A DNA stretch of 64,000 nt. Origin: Streptomyces armeniacus (GTDB lineage Bacteria > Actinomycetota > Actinomycetes > Streptomycetales > Streptomycetaceae). Location of the stretch: NCBI RefSeq assembly GCF_003355155.1, contig NZ_CP031320.1, forward strand, positions 3,401,367 to 3,465,366, read 5' to 3'. Shown in pieces: positions 42,759 to 51,385 of this stretch; the first letter of the stretch is position 1, and every line of letters begins with the position of its first letter. The notes under the pieces are model-generated. The model ran no database searches. It was not told the DNA's origin and saw only the letters and a list, made by a program, of their open reading frames with translations. The position numbers and the translations under genes are program-made.

Positions 42759-44848
42759 CGCGGGACCTCCTGTGCGCGGGTCATGGGGTGCCAGCAGGCG
42801 GCGGGATGGCCGCCGTCGAGCGGTGCCTGCGGTTCCGGGGAGGCGCCGCGGCCGCCGTCCAGACCCCCGTCCGGGACGGCTCCGTCGGCGGCCCCACCCC
42901 GCCCGGCGGGCGCGGCTGCGGGCACGGGCGGTACGGGCTCGAGCGGCGGCGGCTCGCTCACGCACCGCTCCGTGGCGTTCATGCAGCGCGGCGCGAACCG
43001 GCAGCCCGGCACGAACAGCGCGGGAGACGGCACCGTGCCGCTGATCTGCGCCAGCTCCTCCTCGCGGCGCTCCAGGGAGACCACGGAGGCCAGCAGCCCG
43101 TTCGTGTACGGGTGCACGGGGTCGGCCAGCAGCCCCCGCGTCGGCCCGGTCTCGGCGACCTGCCCCGCGTACATCACCACCACGCGGTGCGCCAGGGCGC
43201 TGACCAGCGCGAGGTCGTGGGAGACCAGCAGGATCGCCAGGTCCCGTTCGGCACGCAGCCGTTCGAGGGTCTCCAGCACCTGCGCCTGCACCGTCTCGTC
43301 CAGCGCCGTCGTCGGCTCGTCGGCGATGAGCAGCGACGGATCGCGGGCCAGCCCCATGGCGATCAGCACGCGCTGCCGCTGGCCGCCGGACAGCTGGTGC
43401 GGGCGGGCGCCGAGCACGGCGGCGGGGGAGAGGTCGACGAGTTCGAGGAGCTCCTCGGGGGTGTGGGTGCCGCCGCGGCGGCAGATCTGGCGCAGCTGCT
43501 GCCGTACGGTCATCGCGGGGTTCAGGGAGGACAGCGCGTCCTGGTAGACCATGGCGATCTCGTGGCCGAGCAGCGGCCGCCGCTCGGCGGGCGAGAGCGG
43601 CAGGATCTCCCGGCCGCGGAACGTGACCGAACCGGAGACGGCCGCGCCCGGCGGCAGCAGCCCGGTGACCGCGAGCCCGGTCAGGGACTTGCCGGAGCCC
43701 GACTCGCCCACCAGGCCCACGATTTCACCGGGGCGTACGTCCAGCCGCACGCCGGCGACCACGTCCACGTCGCCGTGCGAGCCGGGGAACGACACCCGCA
43801 GATCGCGGATGCTCAGCACCGGCTCGGCGTCCGGCACGGGCACGGGGGCGCGGGCGGCGAGCACGGCGGGGTCGACGGGCGTACGGGGCCAGGGGCGTAC
43901 GGGGTCCTCGCCGCCTCCGGCGGAACCCGGCCCGTCCGTGCCCGCGCCCGCCTCCGGCACGGCGCCCGGCAGCGCCGTACGGCGCGGCTTCCCCAGCGAG
44001 TCGGCCAGCCAGTCCGAGACGAGGTTGACCGCAAGCACGCACACGAACACCGCCAGACCCGCGAACGTCGTCACCCACCAGCCGCCGGAGGAGACCAGCA
44101 CCCGGCCGTCGTTGATGACGTTGCCCCAGGACGGGGTGGGCGGCTGGATGCCGACCCCGATGAACGACAGCGCCGCCTCCATGAACACCGCGTCCGCGAT
44201 CAGCGAGGTGGCGAACACCACGACCGGCGCGAAGGCGTTGCGCGCGATGTGCCGCACCAGCAGCCGTACGCGTGAGGCGCCCGCGGACAGCGCCGCCGTC
44301 ACGTAGTCCTCGGTCAGCTGCGCCTCGACGTTGGCGCGTACGACCCGCGCCGTGGCCGGGGTGTAGATCGCGCCCAGCACCACGATGGTGGTGACCAGCC
44401 CGGGCCCGATGACGCTGGCCAGCACGACCGCGAGGATGATCGCGGGGAACGCGACCAGCACGTCGATCACCCGCTGCACGGCGGCGCCGGCCCAGCGGCC
44501 CGCCAGCGCCGCGAGGCTGCCGAGCAGGATGCCGGCGAGCAGCGCCAGTACGGGCGCGGCGATCCCGACCAGTACGGACGAGCGCGCCGCCCAGACCACG
44601 CGGGCGAAGACGTCGCGGCCGTACTCGTCGGTGCCGAAGAGGTGGGCGAGGGACGGGCCTTCGCGCGGCGGGCCCTGCGAGAGCGCGACGGGGTCGTGCG
44701 CGGCCATCAGCCCGGGGACGAGGGCCGCGAGCAGCAGCAGCGCCAGGACGGCCAGCGCGCACCACTGCGCGGCGGTGGGTGCGGAGAGCGACCAGCTCGC
44801 GGGGCGCGAGGCCCGCTTGAGGAGGCCGCGACGCAGGCTAACGATCAT
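42755..44848 (-). CDS. Fused ABC permease (DppC type) and ATPase (DppD type), SatC-like
   Basis: A 697-residue fusion. The first 300 residues are a DppC-like permease with an N-terminal helix, HLFGTDEYGRDVFARVVWAARSSVLVG and the EAA loop (LSAGASRVRLLVRHIARNAFAP). A linker of about 60 residues leads to an ATPase with GESGSGKSLTGLAV, LSGGQRQRVLIAMGL, LLIADEPTTALD and VSHD, and a Cys-rich tail. Permease-ATPase fusion is unusual among dipeptide importers; I recall it in the SatABCD sialic acid importer of Haemophilus ducreyi. The start at ATG 44848 overlaps the DppB-type stop, so coupling replaces a ribosome-binding site. Confidence 0.88.
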   Translation of the reverse strand: MIVSLRRGLLKRASRPASWSLSAPTAAQWCALAVLALLLLAALVPGLMAAHDPVALSQGPPREGPSLAHLFGTDEYGRDVFARVVWAARSSVLVGIAAPVLALLAGILLGSLAALAGRWAGAAVQRVIDVLVAFPAIILAVVLASVIGPGLVTTIVVLGAIYTPATARVVRANVEAQLTEDYVTAALSAGASRVRLLVRHIARNAFAPVVVFATSLIADAVFMEAALSFIGVGIQPPTPSWGNVINDGRVLVSSGGWWVTTFAGLAVFVCVLAVNLVSDWLADSLGKPRRTALPGAVPEAGAGTDGPGSAGGGEDPVRPWPRTPVDPAVLAARAPVPVPDAEPVLSIRDLRVSFPGSHGDVDVVAGVRLDVRPGEIVGLVGESGSGKSLTGLAVTGLLPPGAAVSGSVTFRGREILPLSPAERRPLLGHEIAMVYQDALSSLNPAMTVRQQLRQICRRGGTHTPEELLELVDLSPAAVLGARPHQLSGGQRQRVLIAMGLARDPSLLIADEPTTALDETVQAQVLETLERLRAERDLAILLVSHDLALVSALAHRVVVMYAGQVAETGPTRGLLADPVHPYTNGLLASVVSLERREEELAQISGTVPSPALFVPGCRFAPRCMNATERCVSEPPPLEPVPPVPAAAPAGRGGAADGAVPDGGLDGGRGASPEPQAPLDGGHPAACWHPMTRAQEVPR

Positions 44849-45803
44849 CAGAGGAGGTCCTTGCGCGAGGATTGAGCAGGACGTGGGCGACATCCACCAG
44901 CAGGTTCGCCAGCAGGAACAGCCCGACCGTGATCAGCGCGACCACCCGGATCACGTTCAGGTCGCTGTTCAGCACGCCCTGGACGAGGAGGCGGCCGACG
45001 CCCGGGATCGAGAAGACCGTCTCGATCAGCACCGCGCCCGCCAGCAGATAGCCGACCCACAGGCCCAGCACCGTCAGCGGCGTGACCAGCGCGTTGCGCA
45101 GCACGTTGCGGCCGACGACGACCCGTGGGGGCAGCCCGAGACCGTACGCGGTGCGGACGTAGTCCTTGCCGAGCTCGTCCAGCACCGCCGCGCGCACCAT
45201 CCGCGTGAAGATCCCGGCCACCGGCATGGCCAGCGCCACCACCGGCAGCACCAGGCCGCGGGCCCACAGGCCGGGGTCCTCGCCCGGCGGGGTGTAGCCG
45301 CCGAACGGGAGCCAGCCCAGGCGTACGGCGAACAGGTTGATCAGCAGCAGGCCCACCCAGAACGCCGGGGCGGCGAGCAGCCCCACCGACACCGCGCGGA
45401 TCAGCGAGTCGAGGCGGCGGCCCCGGTACAGCGCGGAGAGCACCCCCAGCACCAGCGCCACCACGGTCGCCAGCAGCAGCGCCAGCCCGGCGAGCTGCAC
45501 GGTGATCGGCACCGCCGTCGACAGCTGCGGCGCCACCGGCTGGCCGGTGACCAGGGAGAAGCCGAAGTCACCGTGGAAGACGTCGCCGAGGAAGCGGAAG
45601 AACCGCAGGGGGAGCGGATCGTCCAGCCCGTGCGCCTGCGTGTACTCCGCGCGCTGCTCCGCGCTCGCGCCCACGCCGAGCGCCGCGAGCGCCGGGTCGC
45701 CGGGCGCCAGGTCGATCAGGAAGAACACCAGGAAGCTGGTGGCCAGCAGGATCAGCGGGAAGAACGAGAGGCGCTTCAGCACCATCACGGTGAGCCGGTT
45801 CAT
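44838..45803 (-). CDS. ABC transporter permease, DppB type (SatB-like)
   Basis: A 321-residue permease with six helices. The N-terminus, LLATSFLVFFLIDLAPGDPA, and the EAA loop (GKDYVRTAYGLGLPPRVVVGRNVLRNALVTPLTVLG) are typical of DppB. It pairs with the DppC half of the next gene to form the membrane channel. Its ATG overlaps the stop of the binding-protein gene (ATGA), and its own stop lies inside the next gene's start region. Confidence 0.9.
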   Translation of the reverse strand: MNRLTVMVLKRLSFFPLILLATSFLVFFLIDLAPGDPALAALGVGASAEQRAEYTQAHGLDDPLPLRFFRFLGDVFHGDFGFSLVTGQPVAPQLSTAVPITVQLAGLALLLATVVALVLGVLSALYRGRRLDSLIRAVSVGLLAAPAFWVGLLLINLFAVRLGWLPFGGYTPPGEDPGLWARGLVLPVVALAMPVAGIFTRMVRAAVLDELGKDYVRTAYGLGLPPRVVVGRNVLRNALVTPLTVLGLWVGYLLAGAVLIETVFSIPGVGRLLVQGVLNSDLNVIRVVALITVGLFLLANLLVDVAHVLLNPRARTSSDDR

Positions 45804-47497
45804 CGCCGGCCTCCCGCCGCCGAGCCCGCGGGGACGGCGCCGCGTACGTCCAGGCCGCCCACGCTCAGCCCGCTGAACCGGGCGTAGTGCCGCGGGTCAT
45901 AGGCCGTCACCACGTCCCGGTGGGCGATCGGGTACAGCGGCACCTGCTCCGCGATCACCTCCTGCGCCCGCGCCCACGCCGTCCGCTGCTCGCGCCCCTC
46001 GGTGCCGCGGGCGGCGGCCAGCAGCCGGAGGATCTCGTCGCGTTCCGGCGCCGACCAGTAGAAGAGCTGCTCGGGCCAGGTGTCGCCGTAGTGCCAGGAC
46101 AGCAGCGTGTTGGCGTCCCAGCCGAACACCGACTGGTCGGCGATGCCGAGCATGGCCTCGTACGTGCCGCCGTACACGCCCGAGTACAGGTTCTCGCCGC
46201 CGACCAGCAGCTCCGCCTTGATGCCCGCGTCGGCCCACTGCTGCTGGATCACCGTGGCGACGGCCCGGTTCCACGCGGTGTCGTACACCTGGAGCTTGAA
46301 GCTCAGCCCGTCCGGATGCCCGGCCTCCGCGAGCAGCCGGCGCGCCTTCGCCGGGTCGTGCCCGTACTGCCGCGAGACCCGCGTGTGCGCGGGGTGGTCG
46401 CGCGGCAGATACGAGGTCGGGGCCTGCGCGTGGCCGGCGAAGGCGAGTTCGACGACGCGCTCGTTGTCGATGGCGTAGTGCAGCGCGCGGCGCACCCGTA
46501 CGTCGGCGAAGACCCGCCGCGCGCAGTTGACCATCAGGAACGACATCAGCAGCCCCGGCCGCTCCCGCACCCGCAGGCCCGCGTCGCGCAGCACGCCGAG
46601 GTCGAAGTCCGAGGGCGCCTCGATGGCGGCGACGTCGCCGCTGCGCAGCGCGGAGATCCGCACCGGGCTGTCGGAGACGATGCTGAACGTCGCCCGCTCC
46701 AGCCGGCCCGGCCGCGGCCCGTTGTAGCCGGGCGCGCGGCGCATCCGCACCGAGCGGTTCGTCTGCGCCTCCTGGAACGCGTACGGACCCGAGCCGACCG
46801 GGCGGGTGCCGAACGCCTCGTCCCCCACCCGCTCGACATGGCGCTCCGGCACGACGCGGATCTGCGTCAGCGCCTGGTGCAGCAGCCCGCTCGGCTCGCT
46901 CAGCACGATGTCCACGGTGCGGCCGTCCACGGCCTCGGCGCCCTCCACGTACGGGATGAACTGCGCGAAGAACGACGTCTTCGCATGCCGGGTGCGGTGC
47001 ACCGAGTACACGACGTCACGGGCGCGTACGGGCGTCCCGTCGTGGAAGCGGGCGCCTGCGCGCAGCCGTACGCGGTAGCGCCGGTCGGAGAGCCGGCGCG
47101 GCCAGTCCTCGGCGAGGGCGAGGAACAGCTTCCGGTCGGACTGGTCGATGTCGATGAGGCCCTCGAACACGTGGTAGTTGAGCACCACGGACTCGATGGT
47201 GGTCGCCGTGATCGGGTCGAACGGGCCGAAGTTGTCCGAGAGCGCGACCGTGGTGGCCGGGGAGCCGGCGGCAGCCGGGCTGCCCGCGGCGGAACCGCAG
47301 CCGGACAGCAGCGGGGTGGCGGCGAGCGCGCCCGCGCCGCCGGCGGCCCAGCCCAGCAGGCCGCGGCGGGTGGTGAGCCGGCGGCCGACGCCGTACGGGT
47401 GCGGGGGAGGGGCGCCGTCGTGCTCGGCGCTTCCGGGGCTCCCGGTCCTTCCGGGGCTTCCGGTGTGCGCCGCAGGCCCGGTGTGCTCAGCAACCAT
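45800..47497 (-). CDS. Family 5 substrate-binding lipoprotein of the ABC importer (SatA-like)
   Basis: A 565-residue extracellular solute-binding protein. The N-terminus has a twin-arginine-like stretch (LTTRRGLLGWAAGGAGALAATPLLSGC) that ends in a lipobox, so it is a membrane-anchored lipoprotein, perhaps Tat-exported. The SBP family 5 body is complete (GPFDPITATTIES, RFHDGTPVRARDVVYSVHR, GTRPVGSGPYAF). The linked nanE suggests the ligand is sialic acid or N-acetylmannosamine rather than a peptide. ATG 47497 has GGAG 5 bases upstream. An operator-like dyad sits just before it. Confidence 0.88.
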   Translation of the reverse strand: MVAEHTGPAAHTGSPGRTGSPGSAEHDGAPPPHPYGVGRRLTTRRGLLGWAAGGAGALAATPLLSGCGSAAGSPAAAGSPATTVALSDNFGPFDPITATTIESVVLNYHVFEGLIDIDQSDRKLFLALAEDWPRRLSDRRYRVRLRAGARFHDGTPVRARDVVYSVHRTRHAKTSFFAQFIPYVEGAEAVDGRTVDIVLSEPSGLLHQALTQIRVVPERHVERVGDEAFGTRPVGSGPYAFQEAQTNRSVRMRRAPGYNGPRPGRLERATFSIVSDSPVRISALRSGDVAAIEAPSDFDLGVLRDAGLRVRERPGLLMSFLMVNCARRVFADVRVRRALHYAIDNERVVELAFAGHAQAPTSYLPRDHPAHTRVSRQYGHDPAKARRLLAEAGHPDGLSFKLQVYDTAWNRAVATVIQQQWADAGIKAELLVGGENLYSGVYGGTYEAMLGIADQSVFGWDANTLLSWHYGDTWPEQLFYWSAPERDEILRLLAAARGTEGREQRTAWARAQEVIAEQVPLYPIAHRDVVTAYDPRHYARFSGLSVGGLDVRGAVPAGSAAGGRR

Positions 47498-47535
47498 GTC
47501 CACTCCTCGCTCGGGCCCTGCCGGGATCCAAAAAA

Positions 47536-47550
47536 TGGTGCGAACCACTT
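47536..47550. promoter_or_regulatory. Operator copy 1: TGGTGCGAACCACTT
   Basis: TGGT-GCGA-ACCA forms a dyad in an A-rich gap 39 bp upstream of the binding-protein start. The same 15 bases, with one change, occur at 48310-48324. The pattern matches GntR-family operators (TGGT-n-ACCA). Confidence 0.7.
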
Positions 47551-47554
47551 CTGT

Positions 47555-48262
47555 TCATGGAGCGTCATCCTCCGCGCCGTCCGCGCCGTCCGTGCGCAGC
47601 GCCGCGGCGAACCGCCGCGTGATCTGGTCGGGCCGGGTGATCGCGCCGCCCACCACCACCGCCCACGCGCCGCGGTCCAGCGCCTCGGCGACCTGGCCCG
47701 GCTCCGCGATCCGGCCCTCGGCGATCACCGGCACCCGTACCTCGGCCACCAGCGCCGACAGCAGCTCCATGTCCGGGCCCGCGTCCGGGCCGCCGCGGGC
47801 GGCGGTCTCCGGCGTGTAGCCGGACAGCGTGGTCGACACCGCCGCCGCGCCCGCCCGTACCGCCGCCGCGCCCTCCCGTACTGTCGCCACGTCCGCCAGC
47901 ACCGGCACCCCGCGCCGCCCGGCCGCCGCGACCAGGTCGGCGAAGGCCGAACCGTCCGGGCGCGGCCGGTCCGTGGCGTCCGCCGCCACGACGGCGGCGC
48001 CGGCCTCGGCGACCGCCACGGCGTGCGCGACGCCCGGGGTGATGTAGACCCCGTCGGTGCCGTCCTTCCACAGGCCGATCACCGGGACCGGCACCGTCTC
48101 CGTGACGGCGGTGATGTCCTCCGGGCTGTTGCAGCGGACCGCCGCCGCCCCGCCCTCCACCACGGCGCGCGCCATGGCGGCCATGAGGGCGCTGCCGTGC
48201 AGTGCCTCGTGCGGCAGCGCCTGGCAGGACACGATCAGCTTGCCGCGCAGCCGCCGGAGCAC
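47555..48262 (-). CDS. nanE: N-acetylmannosamine-6-phosphate 2-epimerase
   Basis: A TIM-barrel enzyme of about 235 residues that converts ManNAc-6-P to GlcNAc-6-P in sialic acid breakdown. Family blocks are clear: LRGKLIVSCQALPHEALHG, AVRCNSPEDI, VIGLWKDGTDGVYITP, VAADATDRPRP, VSTTLSGYT and IAEGRI. The start is uncertain. GTG 48262 gives the normal length but its GGAG is directly adjacent; longer in-frame starts (GTG 48323, ATG 48361) would lie in or before the operator. NanA and NanK are not in the window. It heads a leftward run with the ABC importer genes. Confidence 0.88.
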   Translation of the reverse strand: MLRRLRGKLIVSCQALPHEALHGSALMAAMARAVVEGGAAAVRCNSPEDITAVTETVPVPVIGLWKDGTDGVYITPGVAHAVAVAEAGAAVVAADATDRPRPDGSAFADLVAAAGRRGVPVLADVATVREGAAAVRAGAAAVSTTLSGYTPETAARGGPDAGPDMELLSALVAEVRVPVIAEGRIAEPGQVAEALDRGAWAVVVGGAITRPDQITRRFAAALRTDGADGAEDDAP

Positions 48263-48309
48263 CTCCGGGGTGCCCAGGGGGTCGGAACGGACGGTTCCAT
48301 CTGAGATAT

Positions 48310-48324
48310 TGGTGCGTACCACTT
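48310..48324. promoter_or_regulatory. Operator copy 2: TGGTGCGTACCACTT
   Basis: This site differs by one base from the one at 47536-47550 and lies just upstream of nanE. Two copies before two genes of one pathway point to a shared GntR-type regulator, encoded outside the window. Confidence 0.7.
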
Positions 48325-48447
48325 GCTCAGTCCAGCATGTGCCGCGCGGGCCGTCAACCATGTGGCCGCACCGAGTTGTCCCGCGGCGGGCCGCCCGGTG
48401 GGGACCGCCCGGCCCGTACGGCCGCGGGCCCGTTAGGCTGCCGGGCC

Positions 48448-49242
48448 ATGCGCGACCAGGACTCCGCCATGCGCGACCAGGACTTCCTCGACCACCTCGC
48501 CGGCCGGCTGGCCGCCCTCCCCGCGGTCCGGGCGGTCACGCTCGGCGGCTCACGGGCGCAGGGCACCCACCGGCCGGACAGCGACTGGGACGTCGCCGTC
48601 TACTACCGCGGCGGCTTCGACCCCGACGCGCTGCGCGCCCTCGGCTGGCCCGGCGAGGTCTCCGAGATCGGCGGCTGGGGCGGCGGCGTGTTCAACGGCG
48701 GCGCCTGGCTGACGGTCGACGGCAGGCGCGTCGACGTCCACTACCGCGACCTCGACGTCGTCGAACACGAACTCGCGGAGGCCGAGCAGGGCCGGTTCCA
48801 CCACGAGCCGCTGATGTTCCACCTCGCCGGCATCCCCAGCTACCTCGTCGTCGCCGAGCTCGCCCTCAACCGCGTGCTGCGCGGCGAACTGCCGCGCCCC
48901 GCCGCGTACCCCGGGCCGCTGCGCACCGCCGCCGCCGGCCGCTGGCTCGGCACGTCCCGCGCCACGCTGACGTACGCGCGGGCCAACCACGCCCCGTACG
49001 GCCGCCTCACCGAGGTCGCCGGCGCCCTCGCCACCGCCGCGGCGCAGTGCGCGCACGCCGTCCTCGCGGCGCGCGGCGAGTGGGTCACCAACGAGAAGAC
49101 GCTGCTGCACCGTGCGGGCCTGCGCGGCGTCGACACCCTCACGGCCGGACTGGCCGCCGACCCCGCCGTCCTCGAACGGGCCCTCGCGGAGGCGGAGGAG
49201 TTGTTCGCGTCGGCGCTCCCGCCGGAGACGCCCCCGGCCTGA
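48448..49242 (+). CDS. Nucleotidyltransferase-domain protein (MNT/KNT-like)
   Basis: A 264-residue polymerase-beta-type nucleotidyltransferase. The catalytic core is VTLGGSRAQGTHRPDSDWDVAVYY (GS and DxD) with the third acidic position in RRVDVHYRDLD. The C-terminal half is helical. Relatives include aminoglycoside nucleotidyltransferases and antitoxin-type MntA proteins; no HEPN partner is adjacent, so substrate is unknown. Two in-frame ATGs (48448, 48469) arise from a 21-bp duplication encoding MRDQD twice; either may be used. Confidence 0.8.
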   Translation: MRDQDSAMRDQDFLDHLAGRLAALPAVRAVTLGGSRAQGTHRPDSDWDVAVYYRGGFDPDALRALGWPGEVSEIGGWGGGVFNGGAWLTVDGRRVDVHYRDLDVVEHELAEAEQGRFHHEPLMFHLAGIPSYLVVAELALNRVLRGELPRPAAYPGPLRTAAAGRWLGTSRATLTYARANHAPYGRLTEVAGALATAAAQCAHAVLAARGEWVTNEKTLLHRAGLRGVDTLTAGLAADPAVLERALAEAEELFASALPPETPPA

Positions 49243-49272
49243 CGCGCCGCCCCGACGCGCGCCGCACCCACG

Positions 49273-49329
49273 GCACCGTACGGGGGCGTGCGCGCGCACC
49301 GTACGGAGGCGTTCCGGCGCACCGTACGG
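49273..49329. repeat. GCACCGTACGG three times with 23-bp period
   Basis: Copies start at 49273, 49296 and 49319, in the gap between the convergent nucleotidyltransferase and GlxA-type regulator genes (stop at 49333). CCGTACGG is self-complementary. Confidence 0.5.
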
Positions 49330-49332
49330 ACG

Positions 49333-50274
49333 TCAGCGCGCCGCCGTACGGAACGTCCGCCGGTACGCGAGCGGCGTGACGCCGATCGCGGCGTGCAGGT
49401 GCTGCCGCAGGGAGGTGGCGGTCGCGAAGCCGACCCGCCCGGCGATCTGGTCCACCGGCAGGTCGCTGGACTCGAGCAGGTGCCGTGCCCAGGCCACGCG
49501 CTGCCGGATGAGCCACCGCCCCGGGCTCTCGCCGACCTCGTCGCGGAAGCGGCGGGCGAAGGTCCGTACGCTCGTCTGCGCGTGCCCCGCGAGGTCGGCC
49601 AGCGTCAGCGGCCGGTCCAGGTGCTCCAGCGCCCACTGCCGCGTCGCGGCCGTACCGCTCGACGTGGACTCCGGCACGGGCTGCTCGATGTACTGCGCCT
49701 GCCCGCCGTCCCGCCACGGCGGTACGACGCAGCGCCGCGCGACGCTGTTGGCCACCTCGCTGCCGTGGTCCTTCCGTACGAGGTGCAGGCAGACGTCGAC
49801 GCCGGACGCGGCACCGGCCGAGGTGAGCACATCGCCGTCGTCGACGAAGAGGACGTCCGGGTCGAGCGCCACGTACGGGAACAGCTCGCGGAACCAGCCC
49901 GCCAGCGCCCAGTGCGTGGTCGCCGGCCGCCCGTCCAGCAGGCCGGCCGCCGCCAGCAGGAACGCGCCCGTGCAGATCGACACCGTACGGGCGGAGCGCG
50001 GAATGGCGGCGAGCGCGCCGGCCAGCGGCGCGGACAGCTCCGCGCCTGCCAGGGACGGGCTGTACGGCGGGATCACCACGGTGTCGGCGGTACGCAGCAC
50101 CTCCGGGCCGTGGTCGGGGACGACCGTGAAGTCGGCGTCCGTACGCACCGGGGCGCCGTCGGCGGTGCAGGTGACCACCTCGTACCGGCCGTCCGCGGAG
50201 CCGAAGACCCGCCGGGGGATGCCGAGTTCGAACGGGTACACCCCGTCGGGCGCGAGCACGACCACACGATGCAT
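49333..50274 (-). CDS. GlxA-type regulator (DJ-1/PfpI domain plus AraC helix-turn-helix)
   Basis: A 313-residue regulator. Residues about 1-165 form a DJ-1/PfpI-like domain with the nucleophile-elbow Cys in VSICTGAFLLAAAGLLDG; the C-terminal 100 residues hold two AraC helix-turn-helix units (TLADLAGHAQTSVRTFARRFRDEVG and VDQIAGRVGFATATSLRQHL). It is divergent from a quinone-oxidoreductase-like gene, 69 bp away, which is the likely target. Confidence 0.9.
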   Translation of the reverse strand: MHRVVVLAPDGVYPFELGIPRRVFGSADGRYEVVTCTADGAPVRTDADFTVVPDHGPEVLRTADTVVIPPYSPSLAGAELSAPLAGALAAIPRSARTVSICTGAFLLAAAGLLDGRPATTHWALAGWFRELFPYVALDPDVLFVDDGDVLTSAGAASGVDVCLHLVRKDHGSEVANSVARRCVVPPWRDGGQAQYIEQPVPESTSSGTAATRQWALEHLDRPLTLADLAGHAQTSVRTFARRFRDEVGESPGRWLIRQRVAWARHLLESSDLPVDQIAGRVGFATATSLRQHLHAAIGVTPLAYRRTFRTAAR

Positions 50275-50343
50275 GGCACGATCCTATCGAACATTGACCT
50301 TCTTGCCATTTTCCCGTCCGTCTCCGCACGGCAGCCTGGTCAC

Positions 50344-51321
50344 ATGACCACCCACACCGCGGACACCGCGAACGCCAGCCGGCGCATGCGCGCCATCAGC
50401 CAGGACGTACTCGGCGGCCCCGAGACGCTGCACGAGACGGAGCTCGACCGCCCCGAGCCGGGCATCAGCGAAGTGCTCGTCAGGGTGCACGCGGCCGGGC
50501 TCAACCCCACCGACTGGAAGCACCGCTCCATGGGCCTGTTCCTGGGCGAGCCGCCGTTCGTCCTGGGCTGGGACGTCTCCGGCGTGGTCGAGGCGGTCGG
50601 CGTCGGCGTCACCCTGTTCCGGCCGGGCGACGAGGTGTTCGGCATGCTGCCGTACCCGCACGGTGCGGGCGCCCACGCCGAGTACGTCACCGCGCCCGCC
50701 CGCGCCTTCGCCCGCAAGCCGGCCGGCATCGACCACGTACAGGCCGGGGCACTGCCCCTGGCCGCGCTCACCGCGTGGCAGGCGCTGGCCGACACCGCGG
50801 ACGTACGGGAGGGCCAGCGCGTCCTCGTGCACGCGGCGGGCGGCGGCGTCGGCCACCTGGCCGTGCAGATCGCCAAGGCGCGCGGCGCGTACGTGATCGG
50901 CACGGCCAGCGCGGGCAAGCACGAGCTCCTGCGGGAGCTCGGCGCCGACGAACTGATCGACTACCGGGAGACCGATTTCGCCTCCGCCGTCGCGGACGTC
51001 GACGTCGTCCTGGACACCGTCGGCAGCGACGACTACCGCAGCCGTTCCCTGCGCACCCTCCGGCGCGGCGGCGTCCTCGTCTCCATCCTGCCGATGAACG
51101 CGGAGCAGCTCCGGGCGGAGGCCGAACAGTACGGCGTGCGGACGGAGCTGCTGATCGTCGAGGCTGACCACGCCGGGATGAACGAGATCGCCGCCCTCGT
51201 CGAGCGGGGCCGGCTGCGGGCCACGGTCGCCGAGACCTTCCCGCTGGAGGAGGCCGCCAAGGCGCACGCGCTCGGCGAGGCCGGGCACACGGCGGGGAAG
51301 CTGGTGCTCACGGTGCGCTGA
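50344..51321 (+). CDS. NADP-dependent zinc-free medium-chain oxidoreductase (quinone reductase-like)
   Basis: A 325-residue MDR-family protein. GroES-like N-half (VLVRVHAAGLNPTDWKHR...FVLGWDVSGVVEAVG), then a Rossmann fold with VHAAAGGGVGHLAVQIAK-type glycine-rich loop. It lacks the zinc-binding cysteines of alcohol dehydrogenases and so resembles quinone oxidoreductase. It is probably controlled by the divergent GlxA-type regulator and may detoxify quinones or enones. Confidence 0.88.
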   Translation: MTTHTADTANASRRMRAISQDVLGGPETLHETELDRPEPGISEVLVRVHAAGLNPTDWKHRSMGLFLGEPPFVLGWDVSGVVEAVGVGVTLFRPGDEVFGMLPYPHGAGAHAEYVTAPARAFARKPAGIDHVQAGALPLAALTAWQALADTADVREGQRVLVHAAGGGVGHLAVQIAKARGAYVIGTASAGKHELLRELGADELIDYRETDFASAVADVDVVLDTVGSDDYRSRSLRTLRRGGVLVSILPMNAEQLRAEAEQYGVRTELLIVEADHAGMNEIAALVERGRLRATVAETFPLEEAAKAHALGEAGHTAGKLVLTVR

Positions 51322-51379
51322 GACCCGTACGGTGCGCGCCGACACCCGTACGGTGCGCGATGAGACCCGTACGGTGCGG
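51311..51379. repeat. Tandem 19-21-bp repeats across the oxidoreductase stop codon
   Basis: Successive units of the form CGGTGCGC-(n)-GACACCCGTA lie at 51311-51329, 51330-51350 and 51351-51371, with a partial fourth. The first contains the gene's TGA (51319-51321). The array fills the whole gap to the convergent AraC-type gene. Confidence 0.65.
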
Positions 51380-51385
51380 CCCGGT

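Noticed and set aside
41730..47497. A plain dipeptide/oligopeptide importer
   Set aside because: Not excluded, but the operon-like link to nanE, the shared operators and the permease-ATPase fusion make an amino-sugar role more likely.
45887..48304. 805-residue + strand frame opposite the binding protein and nanE
   Set aside because: Antisense to two well-supported genes; no recognisable domain.
48448..49242. A MntA/HepT toxin-antitoxin pair
   Set aside because: The nucleotidyltransferase is long and has no adjacent HEPN gene, so a toxin-antitoxin label is not supported.
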